Below are positions 25,912 through 33,003 of a stretch of 36,331 nucleotides of DNA, one piece after another (position 1 is the first letter of the stretch; each line of letters starts with the position of its first letter). Origin of the DNA: an uncultured Bacilli bacterium (GTDB lineage Bacteria > Bacillota_I > Bacilli_A > RF39 > UBA660); the NCBI GenBank assembly GCA_944359625.1, contig CALVSW010000002.1:1-36331 (forward strand), in the 5' to 3' direction. The translations under genes and the position numbers were made by a program. The notes below the pieces were generated by a model, which did not search any database, was not told the origin of the DNA, and worked only from the letters and a program-made list of their open reading frames with translations.

Positions 25912-27822
25912 ATGAGAAAAGGTTTATTAATAGTTCTAATTAATATTGTATTACTATTTGGAATTCAAGTAAGTGCTGCTACTAAACCTACAATCAATAG
26001 TGTTGTTGGGGTTGAAAAAGATATTATAAAGGTAACTGCTACTCAAGGTGATTATCCGATTGTTAAATATTTAGTAGGAAAATACGTAGAATCTGCGGAG
26101 GTATTTGATGTTTCTACTTCAAATGCTTTAAATCCTTATTTAAGTGTTCCTAATAGTAATGGTGAATATAAGATATGGGCAATTGATTCTAATGGTACAC
26201 CATCTGATCCTTATAGTTATCGTATATCTACTAGTTGCTCTATGGAAGGACTTTATAATGTAACTGGTAGTGGTAAAATTAGTATGTGTGGTATGATGGA
26301 TTATTTAGGAAATGTTAAGTATTTACCTAATTATACTAATATTGTTACATGTGCTTCTGGATATCACATTGATACCTTTAATACTACTTTAAGTAGTACT
26401 ACATGTGTTGCTGGGCGATTATCATACTCTGCATATAACATAGGTAAACGTTTTTGTGAACAAGTTTATAATTATTCATGTGTAAAAGATTCGACTACGC
26501 AAAATCCTGGTGGTAGTACTAGTGATGTTATTCCATCAGCATTAGATAGTTTAAGTTTATCTAGTGGAACTTTATCTCCATCTTTTCAATCAGGAACAAC
26601 ATATTATACAGCTACTGTAAATGCTTCGAGTGTAACTATTAATGCTACAAAAAGAAGTGATAAAGCTACTTTTGTTGATGGTTATGGACCACGTACGGTT
26701 AATTTAAATTATGGTAAAAATACTTTTGAAATTAGAGTAAAGGGAAGTAAAGAATCTGTTTATACTATTGTAATTGAAAGACCTGCTCCTAGTTTAAGCT
26801 CTGTTAATACTTTAAGTAGTTTAAGTATTTCAACTGGTTCTATAAGCCCAAGTTTTAGTCCAAATATTAATAATTATAGTGCTTTTGTAACTAGTAGTGT
26901 AGCTTCTGTTAATATTTTTGCTACATTATCCGATGGAAATTCTTCATTTGTAGACGGATATGGTCCAAGAACAGTTACTTTAAATACTGGCGATAATGCT
27001 ATTCCAATTAAGGTGCGTTCACAATCTGGTCATGTTAGAACTTATACAATAACAATTAATAAAGCGGCTCCAATCGTCGTTGATCCTAATCCTAATCCTA
27101 ATCCAACACCTGGTGGTGAAGAAGAACCTCCATCTACCCAAAGTGAAGCATTACTGAAAAATATAACTTTAAGTAGTGGCTTAATTGCTTTTGAACCTCG
27201 TGTATTTGATTATAATGTAACTGTTGATAATTCTGTTACTAATATTTTAGTTACTGTTGAACAAGAAAATAGTAGTGATATTGTTACTATTAATGGTGGT
27301 GCTGATTTACAAGTAGGTGCTAATGAAATTACAATTGAGGTTGCCTCAGCTGATGGCTCTGTTAAGAATGTTTATACTTTGTATGTAATTCGTAAAGAAG
27401 CAGAAGAAACGATATCATCTAATAGTTTATTAAAAGATTTAGTAATTAAAGGCCATGATATTAAGTTTGATGCTAAAGTAACGGAATATGAGATAACTCT
27501 TGATGAACAAGAAACGGAATTAGAAATTGAAGTTACCGCAGCATCTGATAGAGCAAGTGTTAGTATTGAAGGTAATGAACAATTAACTACAGGTAGTGAA
27601 GTTAAGATAAGAGTAACTGCTGAATCTGGAGATTATACAGATTATTATATTAAGATTACTGGTTATCGTAAAAGTAGTAATATCTTTGTAACGATAATAA
27701 TAATCATAATTATAGTTTTAATATTAGCATACTTAGTATTAAGATTATTAGGTTATAGAATATACTTTAATGTTTCAGGAATAAAGAATTATTTTTCAAA
27801 TTTATTTAGTAGAAAAAAGTGA
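25912..27822 (+). CDS. Surface-anchored protein with tandem cadherin-like beta-sandwich domains
   Basis: 636 residues: signal peptide (1-23, ending VSAA), a cysteine-containing N-terminal region (residues about 100-195, with CSMEGLYNV and CSCVKD-type pairs), then at least four tandem domains of the cadherin-like (PF12733) type. Each runs from LxSLSLSSGTLSPSF or an equivalent to a YTIVI end, with FVDGYGPRTV in the first two. A DPNPNPNPTPGGEEEPP linker separates the pairs. The C-terminus has a TM helix (about 600-622) and basic cytosolic tail, so it is membrane-anchored outside. Likely adhesive or structural. AAAGGAG gives a clear start. Confidence 0.82.
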   Translation: MRKGLLIVLINIVLLFGIQVSAATKPTINSVVGVEKDIIKVTATQGDYPIVKYLVGKYVESAEVFDVSTSNALNPYLSVPNSNGEYKIWAIDSNGTPSDPYSYRISTSCSMEGLYNVTGSGKISMCGMMDYLGNVKYLPNYTNIVTCASGYHIDTFNTTLSSTTCVAGRLSYSAYNIGKRFCEQVYNYSCVKDSTTQNPGGSTSDVIPSALDSLSLSSGTLSPSFQSGTTYYTATVNASSVTINATKRSDKATFVDGYGPRTVNLNYGKNTFEIRVKGSKESVYTIVIERPAPSLSSVNTLSSLSISTGSISPSFSPNINNYSAFVTSSVASVNIFATLSDGNSSFVDGYGPRTVTLNTGDNAIPIKVRSQSGHVRTYTITINKAAPIVVDPNPNPNPTPGGEEEPPSTQSEALLKNITLSSGLIAFEPRVFDYNVTVDNSVTNILVTVEQENSSDIVTINGGADLQVGANEITIEVASADGSVKNVYTLYVIRKEAEETISSNSLLKDLVIKGHDIKFDAKVTEYEITLDEQETELEIEVTAASDRASVSIEGNEQLTTGSEVKIRVTAESGDYTDYYIKITGYRKSSNIFVTIIIIIIIVLILAYLVLRLLGYRIYFNVSGIKNYFSNLFSRKK

Positions 27823-27957
27823 TAGTGTTGAAGAGTCTTACAAACTTGGAGCTATTATGGGTGATTCCGTTATCAATCAATTAAGTGTATGATAAAGTCA
27901 TAAAATAAGGTGGTACCGCGAAATTTTCGTCCTTATAATTTATGGCTTTTTTATTTT
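27823..27957 (+). promoter_or_regulatory. T-box leader of tyrS
   Basis: AAGGTGGTACCGCG (27907-27920) followed by CGTCCTT is the conserved T-box antiterminator, whose TGGT bulge pairs with the NCCA end of uncharged tRNA. The competing fold around it (CATAAA.../...TTTATG) ends in T6 before the tyrS Shine-Dalgarno, so uncharged tRNA-Tyr should increase tyrS expression. Only about 80 bases separate the previous stop from the T-box, so stem I is short or extends into the end of the upstream gene. A TAC at 27839-27841 is a candidate specifier, not proven. Confidence 0.85.
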
Positions 27958-27977
27958 TTAGGGAGGAATTATTTAAT

Positions 27978-29213
27978 ATGAAAAAGATGACAAATTGGGA
28001 AGAATTAGAGTGGCGTGGTTTAATTAAAGATGTTGCTGGTAATGATATTGCTGATAAAATTAATAATGAAAGTGTAACTTTTTACTGGGGAACTGATCCA
28101 ACAGCAGATTCACTTCATTTAGGACACTATTCATCTTTAATTACTGCTAAAAGATTAATGAAGATGGGACATAAACCAATTTTATTATGTGGTGGTGCAA
28201 CTGGACGTATTGGCGATCCAAGACCAACTAGTGAAAGAGAAATAATTAGTATTGATACTCTTAATCATAATGTTGAATGTATCCGTAAACAAATTGATAA
28301 AATCTTTGATGGTAAAGCTAAATTAGTAAATAATTATGATTGGTTTAAAGGTTATGAATATTTAGATTTTTTAAGAGATATTGGAAAATATATTAATGTT
28401 AATTATATGTTATCTAAAGATATTATTAATAGACGTTTAGAAACTGGTATTACTTATGCTGAATTTAGTTATATGTTAATTCAAGGATATGACTTTTTAA
28501 ATATGTATCGTCGAATGAATTGTATTATGCAAGTTGAAGGTAGTGACCAATGGGGGAATATTACTACGGGCATTGATTTAATTAGAAAAATAGATAATAA
28601 AGAAGCTTATGGTTTTACAATGCCTTTAATATTAGATAGTAATGGTAAGAAATTTGGTAAAAGTGAAGGAAATGCTTTATGGTTAGATATTAATAAAACT
28701 AGTAGTTATGCTTTATATCAATATTTATTAAATACAGATGATAGTAAAGTATTAGAATATTTAAAAGTATTTACTTTTTTAACTCCTGATGAAATAATGA
28801 CTATAGTTCATGAACATGAAAAAGCACCTCATTTAAGATTAGCTCAAAAGACTTTAGCTCAATGTATAATTACTGATTTACATGGTGAAGAAGAATATTT
28901 AAAAGCTGTAAAAATAAGTGAAGCTTTATTTAATGAAAATATTACTTCTTTAAGTGCTAAAGAAATTGAAGAAGCATTAAAAGATGTAGCTCATGTGGAA
29001 ATAGAAGAAGGAAATATTGTTGATGTCTTAACAAAAGCAGGTATTTTTAAAAGTAAAAGAGAAGCTAGAGAGTTAATTAGTGGTAATGCTTTATCATTAA
29101 ATAATAAAAAGATAAATGATTTAGAATATATTATAACTAAAAAAGATGTTATTGATAATTTAATAGTAATAAAAAAAGGTAAAAAAACATACTACTTAGG
29201 GATTATGAATTAA
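27978..29213 (+). CDS. Tyrosyl-tRNA synthetase
   Basis: About 411 residues, class Ic synthetase. HIGH motif HLGH at 47-50 (DSLHLGHYSSL), KMSKS-equivalent KFGKS at 225-229, typical for bacterial TyrS, tyrosine-binding YMLIQGYDF and QVEGSDQWGN, and a C-terminal S4 RNA-binding domain (from KAGIFKSKREARELISG). The start is the ATG after GGGAGG; a longer frame from 27942 lies in the T-box terminator. Its 3' end abuts the cassette array, and cassette B reads into its last codons on the opposite strand. Confidence 0.96.
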   Translation: MKKMTNWEELEWRGLIKDVAGNDIADKINNESVTFYWGTDPTADSLHLGHYSSLITAKRLMKMGHKPILLCGGATGRIGDPRPTSEREIISIDTLNHNVECIRKQIDKIFDGKAKLVNNYDWFKGYEYLDFLRDIGKYINVNYMLSKDIINRRLETGITYAEFSYMLIQGYDFLNMYRRMNCIMQVEGSDQWGNITTGIDLIRKIDNKEAYGFTMPLILDSNGKKFGKSEGNALWLDINKTSSYALYQYLLNTDDSKVLEYLKVFTFLTPDEIMTIVHEHEKAPHLRLAQKTLAQCIITDLHGEEEYLKAVKISEALFNENITSLSAKEIEEALKDVAHVEIEEGNIVDVLTKAGIFKSKREARELISGNALSLNNKKINDLEYIITKKDVIDNLIVIKKGKKTYYLGIMN

Positions 29214-29236
29214 TCTCTTTTTTTGTTTTATTATAT

Positions 29237-29425
29237 GATTGCAGATTGATTACCGGACGCAAGCCAAAGCCGTGGGTCACATAGTCGTAGCCGAAAGCAC
29301 TGCCAGCCGCGAACTGATAGAACCCATAAGCAGCCGAAGCGCCAACGTTGAAAAAGGACGGCGACATGGACCAATAATAGCCATTTTGGTATAGATAAGT
29401 TAAGCGATTCATATATCCGGTGGCA
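29237..29425 (-). other. Variable-domain cassette B
   Basis: Encodes YYWSMSPSFFNVGASAAYGF to GLRPVINLQS, then reads out of the homologous region into sequence shared with the tyrS 3' end. The homology stops at CTGCAATC, earlier than in C-E. It pairs best with cassette A (same SPS start of the variable part and same length). Of 14 codons that differ between A and B, 11 differ only at first or second position (for example TAT/AGT, CGT/TAT, ATC/CAC). It carries no start signal of its own. Confidence 0.7.
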
Positions 29426-29559
29426 AAGAATTTGATGACTTTGCAATTGAAAGTTTTATTAAATTTGGTAATGATAATGTAAATTTCAAGATAAAAAAAC
29501 ATAATTATTTCATTATTAAAATGTCATATTTTTATTAATAATTTTTACATTAAAATAAC

Positions 29560-29767
29560 TTAACCAAATATCATGACACCAGATTGCAGATTGATTACCG
29601 GACGCAAGTCACGGACGTCGGCCACCCAGTAGCCGTTAGCATTGCCAGTCGCGCTCTGATAGAACTCGCGAGCAGAAGAGTTGCCAGAGTAGAAAATGCC
29701 CGGCGACATGGACCAATAATAGCCATTTTGGTAGAGATAAGTTAAGCGATTCATATATCCGGTGGCA
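29560..29767 (-). other. Variable-domain cassette C
   Basis: Encodes YYWSMSPGIFYSGNSSAREF to DLRPVINLQSGVMIFG and a stop at 29560. It belongs to the same subgroup as D and E (SPGIF, 64 codons from MNRL). Differences to D are again mostly NNC/NNT codons with the third base kept (TAC/AAC, AAC/AGC, TAT/ATT, AGC/CAC, AAT/TAT). An open frame runs upstream through the spacer to 29844 (MFFYLEIY...), but it lacks a Shine-Dalgarno and is probably not a true N-terminus. Confidence 0.7.
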
Positions 29768-29901
29768 AAGAATTTGATGACTTTGCAATTGAAAGTTTTA
29801 TTAAATTTGGTAATGATAATGTAAATTTCAAGATAAAAAAACATAATTATTTCATTATTAAAATGTCATATTTTTATTAATAATTTTTACATTAAAATGT
29901 C

Positions 29902-30109
29902 TTAATCAAGTATCGTGACATCAGATTGCAGATTGATTACCGGACGCAAGCCATAGCCGCCGGTCACCCAGTAGTAGCCGGCATAACCAGTCGCGTGCTG
30001 AATGAACCCACGAGCATAAGAGCTGCCAGAGTTGAAAATGCCCGGCGACATGGACCAATAATTGCCATTTTGGTAGAGATAAGTTAAGCGATTCATATAT
30101 CCGGTGGCA
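29902..30109 (-). other. Variable-domain cassette D
   Basis: Encodes NYWSMSPGIFNSGSSYARGF to GLRPVINLQSDVTILD with a stop at 29902. It is almost identical to cassette E. The only amino-acid change is Asn/Tyr (AAT/TAT) before YWSMSP, plus one silent change. This marks D and E as a recent duplication, and the single replacement is at the first base of an AAT codon. Confidence 0.7.
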
Positions 30110-30243
30110 AAGAATTTGATGACTTTGCAATTGAAAGTTTTATTAAATTTGGTAATGATAATGTAAATTTCAAGATAAAAAAACATAATTATTTCATTAT
30201 TAAAATGTCATATTTTTATTAATAATTTTTACATTAAAATGTC

Positions 30244-30451
30244 TTAATCAAGTATCGTGACATCAGATTGCAGATTGATTACCGGACGCAAGCCATAGCC
30301 GCCGGTCACCCAGTAGTAGCCGGCATAACCAGTCGCGTGCTGAATGAACCCACGAGCATAAGAGCTGCCAGAGTTGAAAATGCCCGGCGACATGGACCAA
30401 TAATAGCCATTTTGGTATAGATAAGTTAAGCGATTCATATATCCGGTGGCA
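30244..30451 (-). other. Variable-domain cassette E (array head)
   Basis: Encodes YYWSMSPGIFNSGSSYARGF to LQSDVTILD. Upstream of TTGCCACCGG the sequence is unrelated to the array spacer and belongs to the 5' region of the neighbouring coat-like gene, giving the same sharp boundary as cassette A. There is no gene body upstream, so transcription, if any, would come from outside. Confidence 0.7.
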
Positions 30452-30500
30452 ATAACTTCTTTTTATATTTTTCATATAATAGGTAGAAGGGAGTTTTATT

Positions 30501-30716
30501 ATGTATTATGATAATTACCGACCTATGAGACCTGGACGTCCTAATGGTGATGATCGTTTTATAGTACCTTTTTTATTAGGAGGTTTAGCTGGTAGTGCTG
30601 CAGTTGGTCTAACAAGACCACGTCCTGTATTTGTAAATCCACCATATCGACCTTATCCACCATATTATGGTAGTCCTTATTATTATAATAGTAATAGTTT
30701 CTACGGTTATTATTAA
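30501..30716 (+). CDS. Small Tyr/Pro-rich protein, possible spore coat component
   Basis: 71 residues: MYYDNYRPMRPGRPNGDDRF, a glycine-rich hydrophobic segment (FLLGGLAGSAAVGL, about 25-38), then PPYRPYPPYYGSPYYYNSN. GAAGGGAG provides the Shine-Dalgarno. Composition is like small spore-coat or surface proteins of Firmicutes (inference). Convergent with the SEDS gene, 3' ends overlapping by 4 bp. Confidence 0.65.
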   Translation: MYYDNYRPMRPGRPNGDDRFIVPFLLGGLAGSAAVGLTRPRPVFVNPPYRPYPPYYGSPYYYNSNSFYGYY

Positions 30717-31681
30717 ACTTTAATTTTACGATTAGCTAAACTAAGAAGAATAAAATTAGTAACTAAATGACTACCACCATAGCTAAAAAAAGGTAATGGT
30801 AAGCCAATAACAGGAGTTAAATTTAAATTCATACCAATATTACTAGTAACTTGAAATAGTAATATATATGCTAAAATTTTACTAACTATATTTTTATTAT
30901 TATATAAGTTTATAATAATTATAAAATAGGATAGTATTATAGGAATAAATAAAATACTATTTTGAGATATAACATAAGAAAAGAAAAAATCATTATATGC
31001 TTCAGGAAAATATAATAGTTTATTAGAGCCAATACTTATTAAAGCATTATTTATTTGAATATTATTACTATTTATAAAAGATGTTAGGCGATCTATTCGA
31101 TAAAACATAGAAGTACCTAATAAGTTAATAAATATATCTTGTTTAAATATATATAATAGTATTAAACTTATTATAATTATTATGGCAAATAAACTATAAC
31201 TTAGTATTTCTTTTTTAGTAAAAAAATAAGGTAAGAATACTAAAAAGATAATGCCATAAATAATTACTGCACCAGTATCAGGTTCTAAAAAAGTTAATAT
31301 AGTTGGTATTAAGTAAATTATTAGAAATAGTAATTTACTTTTTATATTATGATTTATTAAATAAAAAGTAGTTAATATTAAAGATATCTTTGTTATTTCT
31401 GATGGTTGGATTGAAAATAATTTAAAATTTATCCAACCACGACTACCATTAATAAATTCTCCTTTTAATAAGACATAAATAAGTAATACTAGTTGTAATA
31501 TATATAATGGTATTATTAATTTTTTTATATATTTAAATTTAATTTTAATTAGTAAATAACATAATAAAAAACCAATAATAGAAAATATTAATTGGCGATA
31601 TCTATAAGATACTGGTAAATAAATTATACTTATAGATAAAAGAATTATTATAGAAATTATAATAGGTAGATATCTTTTCAT
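30713..31681 (-). CDS. FtsW/RodA/SpoVE-family (SEDS) protein
   Basis: About 322 residues from the MKRYLP start, around ten TM helices. SEDS signatures: GSRGWI, QPSEITKISLI, LEPDTGAVIIY, PEAYNDFFFSYV (normally PEAHNDFIF; the histidine is tyrosine here) and the C-terminal GLPLPFFSYGGSHL. These proteins polymerise lipid II into glycan strands with a partner class B PBP in division, elongation or spore cortex. No PBP gene is adjacent. The sequence is short and unusually Ile-rich. An upstream ATG (31759) overlaps the neighbour's Shine-Dalgarno region and is not used. Confidence 0.83.
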   Translation of the reverse strand: MKRYLPIIISIIILLSISIIYLPVSYRYRQLIFSIIGFLLCYLLIKIKFKYIKKLIIPLYILQLVLLIYVLLKGEFINGSRGWINFKLFSIQPSEITKISLILTTFYLINHNIKSKLLFLIIYLIPTILTFLEPDTGAVIIYGIIFLVFLPYFFTKKEILSYSLFAIIIIISLILLYIFKQDIFINLLGTSMFYRIDRLTSFINSNNIQINNALISIGSNKLLYFPEAYNDFFFSYVISQNSILFIPIILSYFIIIINLYNNKNIVSKILAYILLFQVTSNIGMNLNLTPVIGLPLPFFSYGGSHLVTNFILLSLANRKIKV

Positions 31682-31749
31682 ATATTTAATATACCCAAGT
31701 AAACTTAATTTATAAGTAACATAAAATAATTGTATAAGGGAGGTAATGT

Positions 31750-32037
31750 ATGAATCCAAATTTACCTAAAGTATATGCTAATCCTGATTCATTTAATTTA
31801 AATAGAAATATGTTAGAAAGTAATATTAATAATAATAGTTTTTCTAAAGATAATATTGATGAAATATTAGATAGTTCTAATAAATATTTATTTAATCATC
31901 GTTATTTAATAACTTTAAAAGATAATAAAGTTGTTGAAAGTAGTATTATTAGTAAATATAATAATAAATTATTAACTATAGATAATGATATATTAGATAT
32001 TGATAATATTAAAAGTATTGTTGAAATAAAAAAATAG
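31750..32037 (+). CDS. Small hypothetical protein
   Basis: 95 residues, Asn/Ser/Asp/Lys-rich N-terminal half (PNLPKVYANPDSFNLNRN), then a compact C-terminal part (NHRYLITLKDNKVVESSII...IDNIKSIVEIKK) that looks like a small beta domain. AAGGGAGG gives a strong Shine-Dalgarno. No family recognised. Convergent with the EIIB-like gene. Confidence 0.6.
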   Translation: MNPNLPKVYANPDSFNLNRNMLESNINNNSFSKDNIDEILDSSNKYLFNHRYLITLKDNKVVESSIISKYNNKLLTIDNDILDIDNIKSIVEIKK

Positions 32038-32045
32038 GTATAACC

Positions 32046-32363
32046 CTATAATAAATCATCAATACATTTTTTTAATTCTTTAGCATCTTTGCCAAAGATA
32101 ATTTTAAGTTGATTATCAATTTCTACAATACCTTTAGCACCTAAAGCTGTTATACCATCTTTATTAACCTTAGATACATCTTTTAATATAACTTTAAAAC
32201 GAGACATATTACATTCAGCATTTATAATATTATCTTTTCCACCCAAATATTTAATTAATTTATTAACTTCAGAAGCAAAATCTTTCTTACGAAACTTAAC
32301 TATTACTAATGTAATAAGTATTAATACAGCTGCTATAATAAGATATTCAACTATTTCATTCAT
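32046..32363 (-). CDS. Membrane-anchored PTS EIIB-like protein
   Basis: 105 residues: an N-terminal TM helix (about 6-23), then a glucose-type EIIB domain (KYLGGKDNIINAECNMSRFKVILKD...ITALGAKGIVEIDNQLKIIFG). The cysteine in ECNMSR is at the position of the phosphorylated cysteine (usual context HCATRLR), but the flanking histidine is absent. There is no EIIC or EIIA nearby. It may be a phosphorelay or regulatory remnant rather than a sugar transporter subunit. Confidence 0.78.
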   Translation of the reverse strand: MNEIVEYLIIAAVLILITLVIVKFRKKDFASEVNKLIKYLGGKDNIINAECNMSRFKVILKDVSKVNKDGITALGAKGIVEIDNQLKIIFGKDAKELKKCIDDLL

Positions 32364-32496
32364 TTATAATCACCATTATGATTATACTATAATTAAAAAA
32401 AAAATAAAAGGTTTATCTAAATAGGCTAAATTTAGTGCCATAAAATCTAATTTATCATAAATTATTAATGAGAATATATAAAGGGGTGAATAATTT

Positions 32497-32931
32497 ATGT
32501 GTAATAACAAAAATAATGGTGGTAACTGTATAGCAGATATTTTAAGAGTTATTTTAGTACTTCAACAAAATGCTTGCCCAGAAGGATGTCTTGATAGTTG
32601 TGATCGACCAATGCTTGGTGGTGGTACTAATTGTTTAATATGTAATACTAGACCAGTAATGTTATATACTTGTTGTGGTAATGGCGTTCCTTGGAGTATG
32701 CCAACGACAAAAGATACAACTACAGCATGTTCAACAGCTGGAACAACTTGTTCATCAGTATTTAGAGTAGAAAAAGTTGAAGGCAATTGTGCAACATTTA
32801 GAGTATTACAAGATAATCCCGATCCAAATAGTTTAAATCCTTATGTTGCAACATCATCATTCTTCACAATGGATTTAGATTGTTGCTGTGTATGTAGATG
32901 TTTATCCGATACATATGTAGATTGTGTCTAA
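32497..32931 (+). CDS. CotZ/CotY/ExsY-like cysteine-rich spore coat protein
   Basis: 144 residues with about 18 cysteines. The order CIADILRVILVLQQ, CPEGC..C, CLICNTRPVMLYTC, VFRVEKVEGNCATFRVL and a C-terminal DLDCCCVCRCL matches the CotZ/CotY/ExsY family that cross-links the crust or exosporium layer of Bacillus spores. AAAGGGGTGA precedes the ATG. A terminator follows immediately. Its presence argues that this organism makes, or recently made, spores. Confidence 0.85.
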   Translation: MCNNKNNGGNCIADILRVILVLQQNACPEGCLDSCDRPMLGGGTNCLICNTRPVMLYTCCGNGVPWSMPTTKDTTTACSTAGTTCSSVFRVEKVEGNCATFRVLQDNPDPNSLNPYVATSSFFTMDLDCCCVCRCLSDTYVDCV

Positions 32932-32955
32932 AATGCTTAGAAATAAGCATTTTTT
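32930..32955 (+). terminator. Terminator after the CotZ-like gene
   Basis: AAAATGCTTA, GAAA loop, TAAGCATTTT and a T tail; overlaps the stop codon. Confidence 0.85.
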
Positions 32956-33003
32956 CTATGGCATAAATTAAATAAAGTAGCTAATAATATTACTGGTGAT
33001 TAC

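Larger units (their letters stand above)
29426..30243. repeat. Near-identical cassette spacers (three copies)
   Basis: Copies at about 29426-29559, 29768-29901 and 30110-30243 are almost identical. Read on the plus strand each holds a 40-codon open stretch beginning GGKEFDDFAIESF and ending in TAA, with natural-looking protein composition. It has no start signal. It may be a fragment of a gene captured when the cassette was first duplicated. Confidence 0.6.
29237..30451 (-). repeat. Array of four variable-domain cassettes with 342-bp period
   Basis: Four head-to-tail minus-strand cassettes (E, D, C, B in reading order). E, D and C are spaced exactly 342 bp apart. Each has a cassette of about 190-208 bp plus a spacer of about 135-139 bp that is nearly identical in its three copies. 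Variable cores are about 53% GC (hand count in cassette D), while the spacer and flanks are strongly AT-rich. There is no promoter and no gene body within the array. It lies between tyrS and a coat-like gene. A fifth cassette is at 84-312. Confidence 0.85.

Noticed and set aside
29560-30186. MFFYLEIYIII... as true N-terminus of cassettes C and D
   Set aside because: No Shine-Dalgarno, derived from the AT-rich spacer, and absent in cassettes A and E, where homology begins at TTGCCACCGG.
29237-30451. CRISPR array or integron cassette array
   Set aside because: The 342-bp period with coding repeats is far too long for CRISPR. No attC-like hairpins or integrase are visible, and cassettes are homologous rather than unrelated genes.
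29231-30475. Second open frame through the cassettes (MQSHQILCHRIYESLNL..., KWLLLVHVA...)
   Set aside because: It is the shifted shadow of the conserved cassette frame, kept open by GC-rich composition. The YYWSMSP...LRPVINL frame has the NNY codon pattern and natural protein features.
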